Of a DNA stretch of 42,238 bases, positions 1 to 7,806 are shown piece by piece. Each line of letters opens with the position of its first letter. Position 1 is the stretch's first letter. The translations under genes were made by a program, and so were the position numbers. Origin of the DNA: Bacteroidota bacterium (GTDB taxonomy: Bacteria; Bacteroidota; Bacteroidia; UKL13-3); NCBI GenBank assembly GCA_947485745.1, contig CANKQY010000012.1, positions 1 to 42,238 of the forward strand. The letters run 5' to 3'. The notes under the pieces are model-generated. The model did no database searches. It was given only the letters and a program-made list of their open reading frames with translations, and was not told the DNA's origin.

Positions 1-149
1 CTAGAAGTTTCGGTTTGATCCAAAGAAAACAAGATGATTGGCAAACTGCCGTTGAACTTACCAATGTCCTCAAACAATTCGACCCCAAAGACCCGGTAAA
101 ATACGATTTCGCCCTATTCGGCATGGGCGTAGAACACGAATCATTGTAG
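1..149 (+). CDS. TIGR02757 (DUF2400) family protein, C-terminal end only
   Basis: The reading frame enters from the left edge (first full codon at base 3) and gives 48 residues before a TAG stop at 147-149. The readable end contains FGLIQRKQDDW, then LKQFDPKDPVKYDFALFGMG. This matches my memory of the C-terminus of the TIGR02757 family, where an RK-DW element and a DP-DPVKYDFALFG-GV ending are characteristic. The family is widespread in Bacteroidota and has no established biochemical role that I know of. The N-terminal part lies outside the window. The stop codon is followed with no gap by the first REP palindrome, and the G-TAG at 146-149 doubles as the tetranucleotide in front of that palindrome. 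Confidence 0.8.
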   Translation, partial: RSFGLIQRKQDDWQTAVELTNVLKQFDPKDPVKYDFALFGMGVEHESL

Positions 150-378
150 GGGCGAAAAATCTTTCGCCCTTATGCCCCAAGGAAAATTTGTGGGTGTAGC
201 AAAATGGCGAAAAATCTTTCGCCCTTATGCTCCAAGGAAAATTTGCGGGTATTGCAAAAGGGCGAAAGATTTTTCGCCCCAAGAAAAATTTGTGGTTACA
301 CTTACAGGGCGAAAGATTTTTCGCCCCTACATATGCTTTCCCGGGGATTTCGTTGTATGGGCGAAAAATTTTTCGCCC
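150..378. repeat. Tandem array of five REP palindromes
   Basis: Five copies of a 20-bp palindrome with consensus GGGCGAAARATYTTTCGCCC lie at 150-169, 206-224 (lacking the first G), 260-279, 307-326 and 359-378. The first three spacers are related to one another: each has an AGGAAAATTTG-type core followed by GGGT or GGTT and a short A-rich end. The region therefore looks like four tandem units of about 47-56 bp plus a fifth palindrome. The fifth copy is preceded by CCCGGG (340-345), nine bases and GTAT, the same arrangement seen beside the RAYT gene. Open reading frames through the array encode repeated RKIFRPY-like peptides and are not genes. Confidence 0.9.
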
Positions 379-401
379 TTTCCCCCTAAGAAATATATCC
401 C

Positions 402-409
402 TACCTTTG
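402..409 (+). promoter_or_regulatory. Putative -7 promoter box for the structured RNA
   Basis: TACCTTTG fits the Bacteroidota -7 consensus TAnnTTTG exactly. It ends six bases before the first base of the long closing stem at 415, which is the expected distance to a transcription start. No good -33 TTG is seen 17-23 bases upstream, so the promoter call rests on the -7 box and its position. Confidence 0.45.
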
Positions 410-414
410 CCTTT

Positions 415-608
415 GAAAGGTCGGTGTAATATTTGAAAAAATTAATACTAATTTTAAAATAGCTCAACCGCTTTGCTAAAACCAGGCTTCTTTACCCTTG
501 TGGGATTTTTGGTAACTTGTTGCCAAAGACGTTAGAAGGTTGCAGCTCCTGTGGAGGCTAAATCCTATTCATTTACGGATTTTTATCAAAAGCCGACCTT
601 TCTTTTTT
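415..608 (+). ncRNA. Structured RNA candidate, 6S-like
   Basis: I see a nested set of helices. P1 pairs GAAAGGTCGG (415-424) with CCGACCTTTC (593-602), ten perfect pairs. P1' pairs 432-442 with 579-590, eleven pairs with one bulge. P2 pairs AGCTCAACC (461-469) with 538-547, nine pairs with one bulge. A terminal hairpin pairs TTTGGTAA (508-515) with TTGCCAAA (520-527) around CTTG. Small hairpins CCC-TTGT-GGG (495-504) and CTCC-TGT-GGAG (546-556) lie in the unpaired regions, the latter competing slightly with P2. A T-run (599-608) follows P1, and a TAnnTTTG box lies just upstream. A closing stem, a large asymmetric bubble and a terminal stem over about 190 nt are the architecture of 6S RNA, the RNA polymerase regulator. 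The helices are read directly from the sequence; the 6S assignment is inference. No gene on this strand begins within 470 bases, which argues against a riboswitch. Confidence 0.55.
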
Positions 609-639
609 GATTATTAAATCCTTTAAATTTGATCATGCG

Positions 640-730
640 GCTAATGTTTGACCCCTTCGGGGTCACATGTTTATAGCATGCCAATTACCCTATAAACATG
701 CGACCCCGAAGGGGTCGAATAGGGATTAGC
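640..730. repeat. 91-bp palindromic element (MITE/REP-like)
   Basis: Two 15-bp near-palindromes, GACCCCTTCGGGGTC (650-664) and GACCCCGAAGGGGTC (702-716), are arms of a larger inverted repeat. ATGTTTATAG (667-676) pairs with CTATAAACAT (690-699), so the 27-base arms match with a single difference around a 13-base loop. GCTAAT (640-645) and ATTAGC (725-730) extend the symmetry outwards. The element is not related in sequence to the GGGCGA-type REPs and occurs once in the window. It carries no coding sequence. A short mobile palindromic element or a strong bidirectional hairpin terminator are both possible. Confidence 0.7.
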
Positions 731-821
731 GAAACAATAATACACTCACTTTTTGAGAGCTTTTTAAGCCTTACAATATTTTAGTATACAAGAACTAATT
801 TGAATTTAATTACTTACTCCA

Positions 822-1067
822 TCAAAGCATTCTATACAACTCCCTTACTTTAATGATCACATGAATAAATAGCAAGGCAGGCCAAACTAGCGCGCTCTGA
901 CTAGCATAATTCACAATGATGATGCTTACTAAAATGCCAATATTAAATGTGGCAACTACAATATACAGGAGTTGAAAGCGCGGACTATTGGCATTTGTAA
1001 ACGATAAAACGGCAAATACCAATAAAAGTAATACCGAAATAATGGAAACTATATAGGCAATGTTCAT
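822..1067 (-). CDS. Small hypothetical membrane protein
   Basis: The 81-residue product is very hydrophobic. Stretches at about residues 3-23, 33-53 and 60-72 could form two or three membrane-spanning helices, separated by a short polar loop containing NSPRFQ. It ends in a basic tail, KVRELYRML. I do not recognise a family. The ATG is only 15 bases from the divergent ATG of the M61 peptidase gene, and both start codons sit inside one inverted repeat (1065-1085). The gene is plausible from length, membrane character and position, but no homology supports it. Confidence 0.55.
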   Translation of the reverse strand: MNIAYIVSIISVLLLLVFAVLSFTNANSPRFQLLYIVVATFNIGILVSIIIVNYASQSALVWPALLFIHVIIKVRELYRML

Positions 1068-1074
1068 ATTTTTG
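1067..1074 (+). promoter_or_regulatory. -7 box of the M61 peptidase gene
   Basis: TATTTTTG matches TAnnTTTG and ends eight bases before the ATG at 1083, predicting a 5' leader of only a few bases. It overlaps the start codon of the divergent small membrane protein. Confidence 0.5.
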
Positions 1075-1082
1075 TAACAAAT

Positions 1083-2549
1083 ATGAACTACAAAATTGGC
1101 ATTTCAAACTCTACGGATCATTTTATCCGCATCAACGCTTGGGTCAGCAACCCAAATGAAAATAATTTTAACTTACAGTTGCCTGCTTGGCGCCCCGGAA
1201 GATATGAGTTGGCAAATTATGCCAAGAATATTAGGTGCTTTGAAGTAAGCAATGAAAAGGGTGAATTGGTGCCCTTTAAAAAGCTAAACAAAGACCTTTG
1301 GGAGGTATTTGCAAATGGATTTAATAAGGTGCATATTTCTTATGAATACTATGCCAACCAGGCAGATGCTGGAGCCAGTTTTGTAGGTGAGCAATTATTA
1401 TATTTGAACCCAGTAAATTGTTTTATGTACGTTGAAGGTAGAATGAATGATGCCTTTGAAATCACTTTAGATATACCCAATGATTGGCAAATTGCTTGCC
1501 AACTAAAACACCAAGATAAAACCTTATTTGCTCCGCATTTTGATGCTTTAGCAGATAGCCCGTTTTTTGCTTCACCCAATTTGGTTCACCATAGTTTTGG
1601 TTTGAACCAAACCAATATTCACTTTTGGTTTGAGGGTGGCACTACCAATAACATGGATAAGTTGGAGGCTGACACGCGGGCATACGCGCAGGCACAAATC
1701 AATATTTTTGGCGAGTTGCCGCTCAGTGATTATCATTTTTTATACCTGCTTACTCCACAAAAATTTAGGCATGGCGTTGAGCATGCAGATTCCACTGTAA
1801 TCGCAATGGGACCAGCAGCAGAGTTGGATCAGCCCGAATTCTATAATGATTTTATAGCCATTAGCTCGCATGAGTTGTTTCATTTGTGGAATATCAAAAG
1901 AATTAGGCCTTCAGAAATGTTGCCTTACGATTTTACTAAAGAGAATTACTCAGAATTGGGCTATGTATATGAAGGAATTACTACCTATTACGGCGATTTA
2001 ATGTTGTTGCGCAGTGGCGTTTGGGATTTTGAACAATACGCATCAAGTTTAGAAAGTGATTTAGATAGGCATTACAACAATGCTGGCCGTTTTAATTATT
2101 CTGTGGCACAATCTAGTTTTGATACTTGGTTAGATGGTTATGTTCCTGGGGTAAAGGGAAGAAAAGTATCTATTTATATGGAAGGTTTAATTGCTGCAAT
2201 GGTTGCCGATATAATGATTGTTGAGCATACCGCTGGTAGGTTTAGATTAGATGATGTTTTACGAAGGCTTTACCAAGAAACATATAAAAAGGGAAAGGGC
2301 TATTCCAAACAATTATACCAAGAACTTTTGCAGGAGATTTCTGGGTTAAGCTTTGAAGATTATTTTTTCGATTTAATTGATGGGAAAGGAAAGTGGGATG
2401 AATATGTGCAGAAAATGCTTGAGGCCATTGGCTTAGAGTTGATTGTGACGAATGATGGAGATGGCTTATCTGTTTGTAAGGTTCAGAAATGTTCAAATTT
2501 AACTCCAAATCAAAAAGTGTGTTTTGAAATGTGGGTTAAAAAGTGTTAA
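1083..2549 (+). CDS. M61 family metallopeptidase
   Basis: Predicted zinc-dependent aminopeptidase of family M61 (glycyl aminopeptidase type), 488 residues. The N-terminal beta-rich domain contains LPAWRPGRYEL near residue 33, typical of M61. The zinc motif HELFH is at residues 263-267, so H263 and H267 are ligands and E264 is the general base. The third ligand is probably E297 in YVYEGITTYYG. RHGVEHADS upstream matches the conserved element before the zinc site. Many M61 proteins carry a C-terminal PDZ domain, but this one ends soon after the catalytic domain, so it belongs to the shorter form. No signal peptide is visible, suggesting a cytoplasmic enzyme acting on small peptides. The downstream Crp/Fnr gene begins 37 bases later. 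Confidence 0.9.
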   Translation: MNYKIGISNSTDHFIRINAWVSNPNENNFNLQLPAWRPGRYELANYAKNIRCFEVSNEKGELVPFKKLNKDLWEVFANGFNKVHISYEYYANQADAGASFVGEQLLYLNPVNCFMYVEGRMNDAFEITLDIPNDWQIACQLKHQDKTLFAPHFDALADSPFFASPNLVHHSFGLNQTNIHFWFEGGTTNNMDKLEADTRAYAQAQINIFGELPLSDYHFLYLLTPQKFRHGVEHADSTVIAMGPAAELDQPEFYNDFIAISSHELFHLWNIKRIRPSEMLPYDFTKENYSELGYVYEGITTYYGDLMLLRSGVWDFEQYASSLESDLDRHYNNAGRFNYSVAQSSFDTWLDGYVPGVKGRKVSIYMEGLIAAMVADIMIVEHTAGRFRLDDVLRRLYQETYKKGKGYSKQLYQELLQEISGLSFEDYFFDLIDGKGKWDEYVQKMLEAIGLELIVTNDGDGLSVCKVQKCSNLTPNQKVCFEMWVKKC

Positions 2550-2586
2550 TTTACAATACTTACTCACTCAAAAAATTGAATTCACA

Positions 2587-3297
2587 ATGCAAAAAACTCA
2601 CTTAGAATGCATAAATTGTGATGCAAAATCAATTTCTTTTCTTTCATATTGCAATGAAGAAGAAATTGGTATGGTTGCAGCGGCAAAGTCATGCAGTCAT
2701 TATAAAAAAGGGCAATCTATTTTTTATGAAAACAATTTGCCAATGGGTATTTATTGCTTAAGCCATGGTTCTATTAAACTATCAAGATCAAACAAATATG
2801 GCAAGGAGCAGATTATTCGCTTTGCAAAAGAGGGTGAATTTTTGGGCTATAGGTCGGTTATTGCCGAAGAACCGCTAATTGTTACTGCCACTTGCATTGA
2901 AGACAGCACTTGTTGCTTTATACCTAAGGCTGTTTTTTTAGATTTATTGGACAAGAATTCACAGATTAATAAATTCATGTTAAAGTCTCTTTGCCATGAT
3001 TTAGGAATTGCCGATGAAAAGATTCAAAGTCTAGCACAAAAAAATGTTAGAGAACGTTTGGCAGAGACATTGTTATTTCTGCAAAAAACATTTAAAGAGC
3101 ATGATGACGTGGATGATAACCTTATTTCTGTCACCCTGCCTAGAGAAGATATAGCAAATATTGTAGGCACTGCAACTGAAACGGTAATTCGTTTGCTTTC
3201 TGAGTTTAAGGCAGATAAATTAATTGATTTGGAAGGTAAAAAAATCCGCATCATGAATAAAATGGCTCTCGAAATGATTTCTCAAAACTCTGTTTAA
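2587..3297 (+). CDS. Crp/Fnr family transcriptional regulator
   Basis: The 236-residue protein has a cyclic-nucleotide-binding-like beta barrel (about residues 20-140), with GIYCLSHGSIKLS and GEFLGYRSVIAEEPL typical of the fold. A long dimerisation helix follows, then a winged helix with DIANIVGTATETVIRLLSEF as the recognition region. The N-terminus carries CINC (C8, C11) and C22, and CIEDSTCC is further in. Such an N-terminal CxxC is common in Bacteroidota Fnr-like proteins and could hold a redox cofactor, but this cannot be decided here. An ATG at 2587 is preferred because the longer frame from 2524 overlaps the M61 gene and adds residues unlike the family. The target genes are unknown. Confidence 0.88.
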   Translation: MQKTHLECINCDAKSISFLSYCNEEEIGMVAAAKSCSHYKKGQSIFYENNLPMGIYCLSHGSIKLSRSNKYGKEQIIRFAKEGEFLGYRSVIAEEPLIVTATCIEDSTCCFIPKAVFLDLLDKNSQINKFMLKSLCHDLGIADEKIQSLAQKNVRERLAETLLFLQKTFKEHDDVDDNLISVTLPREDIANIVGTATETVIRLLSEFKADKLIDLEGKKIRIMNKMALEMISQNSV

Positions 3298-3642
3298 ATT
3301 TCGGTTTGAACCCAAAAATAGTAATCGTTCTTTCGGAACGTGGTGTGCGAGGATTCGCTCATGTAAATCCTGTTCTTCCAGAGCAAACTTCAAAAGGAAC
3401 TAGAAATTATTTCGATAGAATAGTAATGTGTTTGCCATCATAATTGCCGCTATTTTCATTTTGCGAGGACTGAATTTAGGGGTGTCTTATATAAGCCCTA
3501 AAATTGCAAATTCTGGCGAGAAAATAGAAAATTGCGAATATGAATTATTGCTTTAAATAAGCATTTTCATTGCTCTTTAAATAAAATATTTGCCATTTCC
3601 ATCAACTTGAATTAACTATGCCATTATTTTTTTTAGCAAGCA
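3298..3642. other. 345-bp intergenic region with small inverted repeats
   Basis: No coding sequence is seen. The GGTTTGAACC decamer lies at 3303-3312, directly after the Crp/Fnr stop. A small hairpin CGTTC-TTTCG-GAACG is at 3326-3340. TTTAGGG (3475-3481) and CCCTAAA (3496-3502) flank a loop containing the palindrome CTTATATAAG. ATTGCTTTAAATAAG and a close copy with CT inserted lie at about 3547-3588. TATTTTTT before the GT9 gene resembles a -7 box. Confidence 0.5.
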
Positions 3643-4800
3643 ATGGGCATCAAGTGGAAAAGGTATTTTAGGTTAAAAAGATGGGTAAATTGTTTTCGAT
3701 TTGCTGTTTTGGATACTTTAGTGAAATCGGTAAAGCCCAAATCAGAGGAAACTAAACGCCTGTTAATTATTAAAACTGAAGCCATTGGAGATTATATCCT
3801 TTTTAGAAATTTTTTACAGTATATCAGAAACAGTGATAACTATAAACATTACCATATTACTTTGGTAGGTAATGAAATATGGCAAACATTATCTCAAAAA
3901 TTGGATGCTTCTTTTTACAATGAAGGCATTTTTTTAAACCGTAAAAAATTTCAAGAAGACGCCACCTATAGAGCACAAAAATTACAGGAGATATCAAGTA
4001 AAACCTATGATGTAGCTATTAATGCAACATTTTCTAGAGAATTTTTATTAGGCGATTCTATCATTAAAAAGGTAACAGCAAAAGAGAAGATTGGCATGGA
4101 GGGCGATAGCGCTAGCGAAATTCCTACCATACATTTTTTTACGCAAGGAATTTATACAAATCTTATTCAAAATTCCCCAAATGAGCATGTTGAATTTAAC
4201 CGCAACAAACATTTTTTTGAAAGTATTTTAAAACGGAGAATGCTCTTAATTTCTCCTCTAATTGAAATTGTGCCAGATAGAAAACCTGTTGCATACCTTT
4301 TTCCCGGTGCCCAAGATGCCAGTAGAAAATGGCCAATTGAAAACTATAAAGAAATTGCCAAGTATATACACGAGCAGTTTAATTTTGAAATTGTTGTATC
4401 AGGCTCACAGGATGATTACACACATGCAGAGAAAATATTGGATCAAACCAATAGAACATATATCAGTAATAACTGTGGCAAAAATGCATTAGAAGATTTG
4501 CCCCAATTATTAAGTGAAGCCAGCATAGCAATTTGCAATGATTCTGGAACTTTACATTTAGCAGCAGCGTTAAATACCCCAAGCGTTTGCATTTCAAATG
4601 GCAACCACTATGGCCGGTTTACACCATACCCTAGCTTGGGTTTGCGACCTTTAGTTTTTTTATATCCTCCTTCCTTTTTGAACCAATACCAAAGTGAAGC
4701 AAGTAGAAGAATGGCCATGGCTTTTGGTTCAAATTATAACATCAATGAAATAACAATAAGGCAGGTTGAACAAAGTATTGAAAGGGTTTTATATGGATAA
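3643..4800 (+). CDS. Glycosyltransferase family 9 (heptosyltransferase-like)
   Basis: A 385-residue member of glycosyltransferase family 9, the family of ADP-heptose:LPS heptosyltransferases. Family signs include the N-terminal KTEAIGDYILFRNFLQ nucleotide-binding-fold start, FPGAQDASRKWPIENYKEIA in the middle (the usual P-G-A/S-KRWP element) and NDSGTLHLAAALNTPSVCIS near the end, which corresponds to the donor-site D-S-G-HLAAA motif. The acceptor is unknown; lipopolysaccharide core or another surface glycan is likely. There is no signal peptide, so it should act at the inner face of the cytoplasmic membrane. Its last eight bases overlap the pabA-like gene, implying translational coupling although the functions differ. 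Confidence 0.85.
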   Translation: MGIKWKRYFRLKRWVNCFRFAVLDTLVKSVKPKSEETKRLLIIKTEAIGDYILFRNFLQYIRNSDNYKHYHITLVGNEIWQTLSQKLDASFYNEGIFLNRKKFQEDATYRAQKLQEISSKTYDVAINATFSREFLLGDSIIKKVTAKEKIGMEGDSASEIPTIHFFTQGIYTNLIQNSPNEHVEFNRNKHFFESILKRRMLLISPLIEIVPDRKPVAYLFPGAQDASRKWPIENYKEIAKYIHEQFNFEIVVSGSQDDYTHAEKILDQTNRTYISNNCGKNALEDLPQLLSEASIAICNDSGTLHLAAALNTPSVCISNGNHYGRFTPYPSLGLRPLVFLYPPSFLNQYQSEASRRMAMAFGSNYNINEITIRQVEQSIERVLYG

Positions 4801-5377
4801 GCCAGTTTTATTAATTGATAATTTTGATAGCTTTACATACATGCTCGCCGATTATATTAAGCAATGTGGCGTTGATTGTTTTATTTTGAGAAATGATGAC
4901 GATGAATTGCCTAGGCTTGATCCAAAGAGTTTTTCGGCTTTGGTAATTTCGCCCGGACCAGAAACGCCTCAATTGGCGGGACAATTGATGCAGGTTATTC
5001 CTGCTTTTTTAACGGCCATCCCTGTATTGGGGATTTGTTTAGGGCATCAAGCCATCGGATTGCATTTTGGCGCTGAGTTGGTTCAAGCCGATAACCCTAG
5101 GCACGGCAAGGTAGACCAGCACCATCATTTTGGTAATCAATTATTTTTTGGAGTAAATGAATTTTTTTTGGCAACAAGGTATCACTCCTTAATTTTACAA
5201 AATTTACCCAGCGTATTAAACGTCATTTGTCTCTGTAATAATGATATTATGGGGCTTGCGCACAGTAGTTTACCTGTTTATGGATTGCAGTTTCACCCTG
5301 AGAGCTGCCAAACCGAAGGTGGCTTTCAAATGGTAAAAAACTTTATTGATGAGGCAAAAAGAATGGCTCAAATCTAA
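4793..5377 (+). CDS. pabA: Aminodeoxychorismate/anthranilate synthase component II (glutamine amidotransferase)
   Basis: Class I glutamine amidotransferase of 194 residues that supplies ammonia to chorismate for 4-amino-4-deoxychorismate (folate) or anthranilate (tryptophan). It starts with LLIDNFDSFTYMLADY, the family's opening. The oxyanion SPGPETP is at 53-59, the nucleophile C82 is in GICLGHQ, and the catalytic His-Glu pair is in QFHPES. The ATG at 4793 is chosen over the upstream one at 4766 because MDKPVLLIDNFDSF is the normal N-terminus. No pabB or trpE lies nearby, so the partner subunit is encoded elsewhere. PabA and TrpG cannot be separated by sequence alone, and one protein may serve both pathways. 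Confidence 0.85.
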   Translation: MDKPVLLIDNFDSFTYMLADYIKQCGVDCFILRNDDDELPRLDPKSFSALVISPGPETPQLAGQLMQVIPAFLTAIPVLGICLGHQAIGLHFGAELVQADNPRHGKVDQHHHFGNQLFFGVNEFFLATRYHSLILQNLPSVLNVICLCNNDIMGLAHSSLPVYGLQFHPESCQTEGGFQMVKNFIDEAKRMAQI

Positions 5378-5384
5378 AAATGTT

Positions 5385-5392
5385 TATATTTG
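5385..5392 (+). promoter_or_regulatory. -7 box upstream of the hydrolase-CBS-nadK operon
   Basis: TATATTTG matches TAnnTTTG and ends 17 bases before the hydrolase ATG, in the only real gap between pabA and the following tightly packed genes. No clear -33 TTG is visible. Confidence 0.45.
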
Positions 5393-5409
5393 ACTAGATT
5401 ATTTATTGA

Positions 5410-6174
5410 ATGGATTACCAAACTCACAAAGAAGGCAAATTTAATTATGTAGATCAAGGTGAGGGCGAAGTGCTCATTTTGCTTCATGGATTGTTCGGTG
5501 CGCTGAGCAATTGGAAGGATGTTTTGGATCATTTTAGCAAGAATTATAGAGTGGTTATTCCTATTATGCCTATTTTTGAAATGAATATTTTAAAATTAAG
5601 CGTTGAGGGTTTGGCCAATTATATTAATGATTTTATTGAACATAAAGGATATTCCAAGGTTCACATTCTTGGTAATTCATTGGGCGGTCATGTGGCTTTG
5701 GTTTATATAAAAAAATACCCGCAAAAGGTAGCTACCTTATTGCTTACTGGTAGTTCTGGTTTATATGAAAATGCATTTGGTGCTTCCTACCCTAGAAAAG
5801 GCGATAAACAATATTTGAGAGAACGTATTAGCCTAACTTTTTATGATCCATCTTCTACCACCGATGAACTGGTTGAAGAGGTTTATGAAACCATACAAGA
5901 CAAAGGCAAATTGCTACGCATTTTAACTATGGCTAAATCTGCCATTAGGCATAATATGCGAAAAGATATTCCAAATTTTAAAATGCCTGTTTGCCTCATT
6001 TGGGGTAAGCAAGACACCATTACACCTCCAGAAGTTTGTGAAGAATTCCACTCACTATTTCCAAATTCTGAAATGCATGTCCTTGATAAATGTGGTCACG
6101 CGCCAATGATGGAACAGCCAGAGGCGTTCAATCTTTTGGCCGATGCATTTTATAAAAAACACATACCAGTATAA
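5410..6174 (+). CDS. Alpha/beta hydrolase
   Basis: A 254-residue alpha/beta-hydrolase. The oxyanion-hole region LLHGLFGALSNW has H26-G27. The nucleophile elbow is GNSLGG with S90. The catalytic acid is probably D202 in IWGKQDTITP, and the base is H230 in KCGHAPMMEQPE. These features and the length match the single-domain hydrolases that precede the CBS-nadK pair in many Bacteroidota. The substrate cannot be deduced. No signal peptide is present, so it is cytoplasmic. The stop codon is one base before the ATG of the CBS gene, so the two are very likely co-transcribed. Confidence 0.85.
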   Translation: MDYQTHKEGKFNYVDQGEGEVLILLHGLFGALSNWKDVLDHFSKNYRVVIPIMPIFEMNILKLSVEGLANYINDFIEHKGYSKVHILGNSLGGHVALVYIKKYPQKVATLLLTGSSGLYENAFGASYPRKGDKQYLRERISLTFYDPSSTTDELVEEVYETIQDKGKLLRILTMAKSAIRHNMRKDIPNFKMPVCLIWGKQDTITPPEVCEEFHSLFPNSEMHVLDKCGHAPMMEQPEAFNLLADAFYKKHIPV

Positions 6175-6175
6175 A

Positions 6176-6838
6176 ATGTTTGCAATTCAATTCCTTTCAA
6201 ACGAAACCTTTCCGCTTAAGAAATCTGATAGCGCAGAAACAGCATTGCTTTTTATGAGTGATTGGAAAATAAATGAATTGCCAGTTGTAGAGGGTGGAAA
6301 AGTAATAGGTTTTGTAAGAGAAAGTTTGTTGCTAGATAAGGAAGATAAGCGGGTAGAATTGTGCATGGATATCAATACAGAAATTTATTGTACTTCTGAA
6401 CACATGCATGTATTTGAAATTATTAGTAGAATGCAACAATACCAGCTCAATTCACTGGCTGTTATCAATGCAGATGAAGTTTTCTTAGGTATTATTTGTG
6501 CCAAAGATATTTCTGCTAAAACCTATGAAAACTCTTCTTTAACTCAAATGGGTTCTATATTAGTATTAGAGGTAGCTGCTATACAATATTCTTTGGCAGA
6601 AATTTCAAGAATATGTGAAAGTAATGATGCCAAAATTATTCACCTCATGATTGAATCATTGAAGGATGAAAATAATACACTTCATGTTTCTTTAAAATTG
6701 AATAAAGAGTATCTCAATTTCCTGATGTCGAGCCTTGAGCGATATGGTTACAAAATAATATTTACTAATTCTCCGGTTGATCCAAACCAATCTTTTGACG
6801 ACAGGTATAATTGGTTAATTAAATATTTAAATTCTTAA
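6176..6838 (+). CDS. CBS-domain protein
   Basis: The 220-residue protein carries two CBS motifs in its first 125 residues: MSDWKINELPVVEGGKVIGFV and MQQYQLNSLAVINADEVFLGI. CBS pairs usually bind adenine nucleotides and act as energy or nucleotide sensors. The last 80 residues, from about ISRICESNDAKIIHL onward, resemble an ACT-like fold but have no clear motif. The ATG at 6176 is preferred to an upstream one inside the hydrolase gene, because it leaves one base between genes and starts the domain cleanly. It lies two bases before nadK, a conserved pairing in Bacteroidota, so a role in sensing nucleotide state alongside NAD kinase is a reasonable inference. Confidence 0.8.
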   Translation: MFAIQFLSNETFPLKKSDSAETALLFMSDWKINELPVVEGGKVIGFVRESLLLDKEDKRVELCMDINTEIYCTSEHMHVFEIISRMQQYQLNSLAVINADEVFLGIICAKDISAKTYENSSLTQMGSILVLEVAAIQYSLAEISRICESNDAKIIHLMIESLKDENNTLHVSLKLNKEYLNFLMSSLERYGYKIIFTNSPVDPNQSFDDRYNWLIKYLNS

Positions 6839-6840
6839 GC

Positions 6841-7734
6841 ATGAGACTAGCCATTTTTGGAAAGTATTTAAAAGAAGAGCGTTTTACTGATATTCAGATT
6901 TTCTTTGATGCTCTTTTGGCAAAGAAAATTGAGTTTAGTATTTACAGAAGATACTACGATGATTGCATAAGATATGGTTTGCATTTGCCTCATGATTTAA
7001 AAACATTTGAGGATGTAAATGATTTTAATCCTGAGCTTTTTGACTTTTTTGTTTGTATTGGCGGTGATGGTACTATTTTAAGTAGCTTAGAACTAATTAG
7101 AGACGCTCCATTGCCCGTGGTGGGCATCAATACAGGTAGATTAGGATTTTTAGCATGTGTTCTGGCGAAAGATGGAACCAGTTTAATTGATGAATTAGAA
7201 AAAGGTCATTTTTCATTAGACAAGAGAACCATTCTAGAGTTATCATCAAATAAACGAATGTTTGGGGGCGTTAAATATGCTTTGAACGATTTTGTGCTGC
7301 ATAAAAAAGACAGTTCAAGCATGATCACCATTCATACATACATCAATGGCGAATTTCTCAACTCTTATTGGAGTGATGGTTTGATTATTTCAACACCAAC
7401 GGGCTCCACTGGTTATAATTTAAGTTGTGGTGGACCAATTTTATACCCTGCATCACAAAGTTTTGTTATTACACCAATTGCACCTCATAATTTAAATGTT
7501 AGGCCAATGATTATTTCCGATTCAAATGTTATTTCATTTGAAGTGGAAGGGAGGAGCAGCACTTTTTTAGCAACTTTAGATTCAAGGTCAGAAAGTATCA
7601 ATAATCAAACCCAATTGGCAATTAAAAAGGCTGATTTCTGTTTAAATTTAGTTCGTTTAAACGGCGATAATTACCTCAAAACGCTTCGTGAAAAATTAAT
7701 GTGGGGTTACGATAACAGAAATTTCAGGAATTAA
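6841..7734 (+). CDS. nadK: NAD kinase
   Basis: ATP-dependent (or polyphosphate-dependent) NAD kinase making NADP, 297 residues and normal for the family. The GGDGT motif is at residues 74-78 (D76 catalytic), followed by PVVGINTGRLGFLA. The second signature, SDGLIISTPTGSTGYNLSCGG, and PIAPHNLNVRPMII near the C-terminus complete the standard set. It acts in the cytoplasm. The start is two bases after the CBS gene stop, so it belongs to the same operon. A weak inverted repeat CCTTA-C-TAAGG after the stop may slow transcription but is not a convincing terminator. Confidence 0.95.
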   Translation: MRLAIFGKYLKEERFTDIQIFFDALLAKKIEFSIYRRYYDDCIRYGLHLPHDLKTFEDVNDFNPELFDFFVCIGGDGTILSSLELIRDAPLPVVGINTGRLGFLACVLAKDGTSLIDELEKGHFSLDKRTILELSSNKRMFGGVKYALNDFVLHKKDSSSMITIHTYINGEFLNSYWSDGLIISTPTGSTGYNLSCGGPILYPASQSFVITPIAPHNLNVRPMIISDSNVISFEVEGRSSTFLATLDSRSESINNQTQLAIKKADFCLNLVRLNGDNYLKTLREKLMWGYDNRNFRN

Positions 7735-7806
7735 GGCAATTAGCTCCTTACTAAGGTATTTATTTCCACTTTTTTTATACCATTTTCACAAACAAACACG
7801 TTAAAG

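Noticed and set aside
150-378. CRISPR-like array
   Set aside because: Palindrome spacing varies, the spacers are similar to each other rather than unique, and no cas gene is present.
172-436. Three overlapping open frames encoding RKIFRPY-type repeated peptides
   Set aside because: They are translations of the REP palindromes and spacers in different frames, with no independent coding sign.
415-608. Riboswitch for a downstream gene
   Set aside because: The next protein gene is on the opposite strand, and the next plus-strand gene begins about 475 bases after the RNA's terminator with its own promoter.
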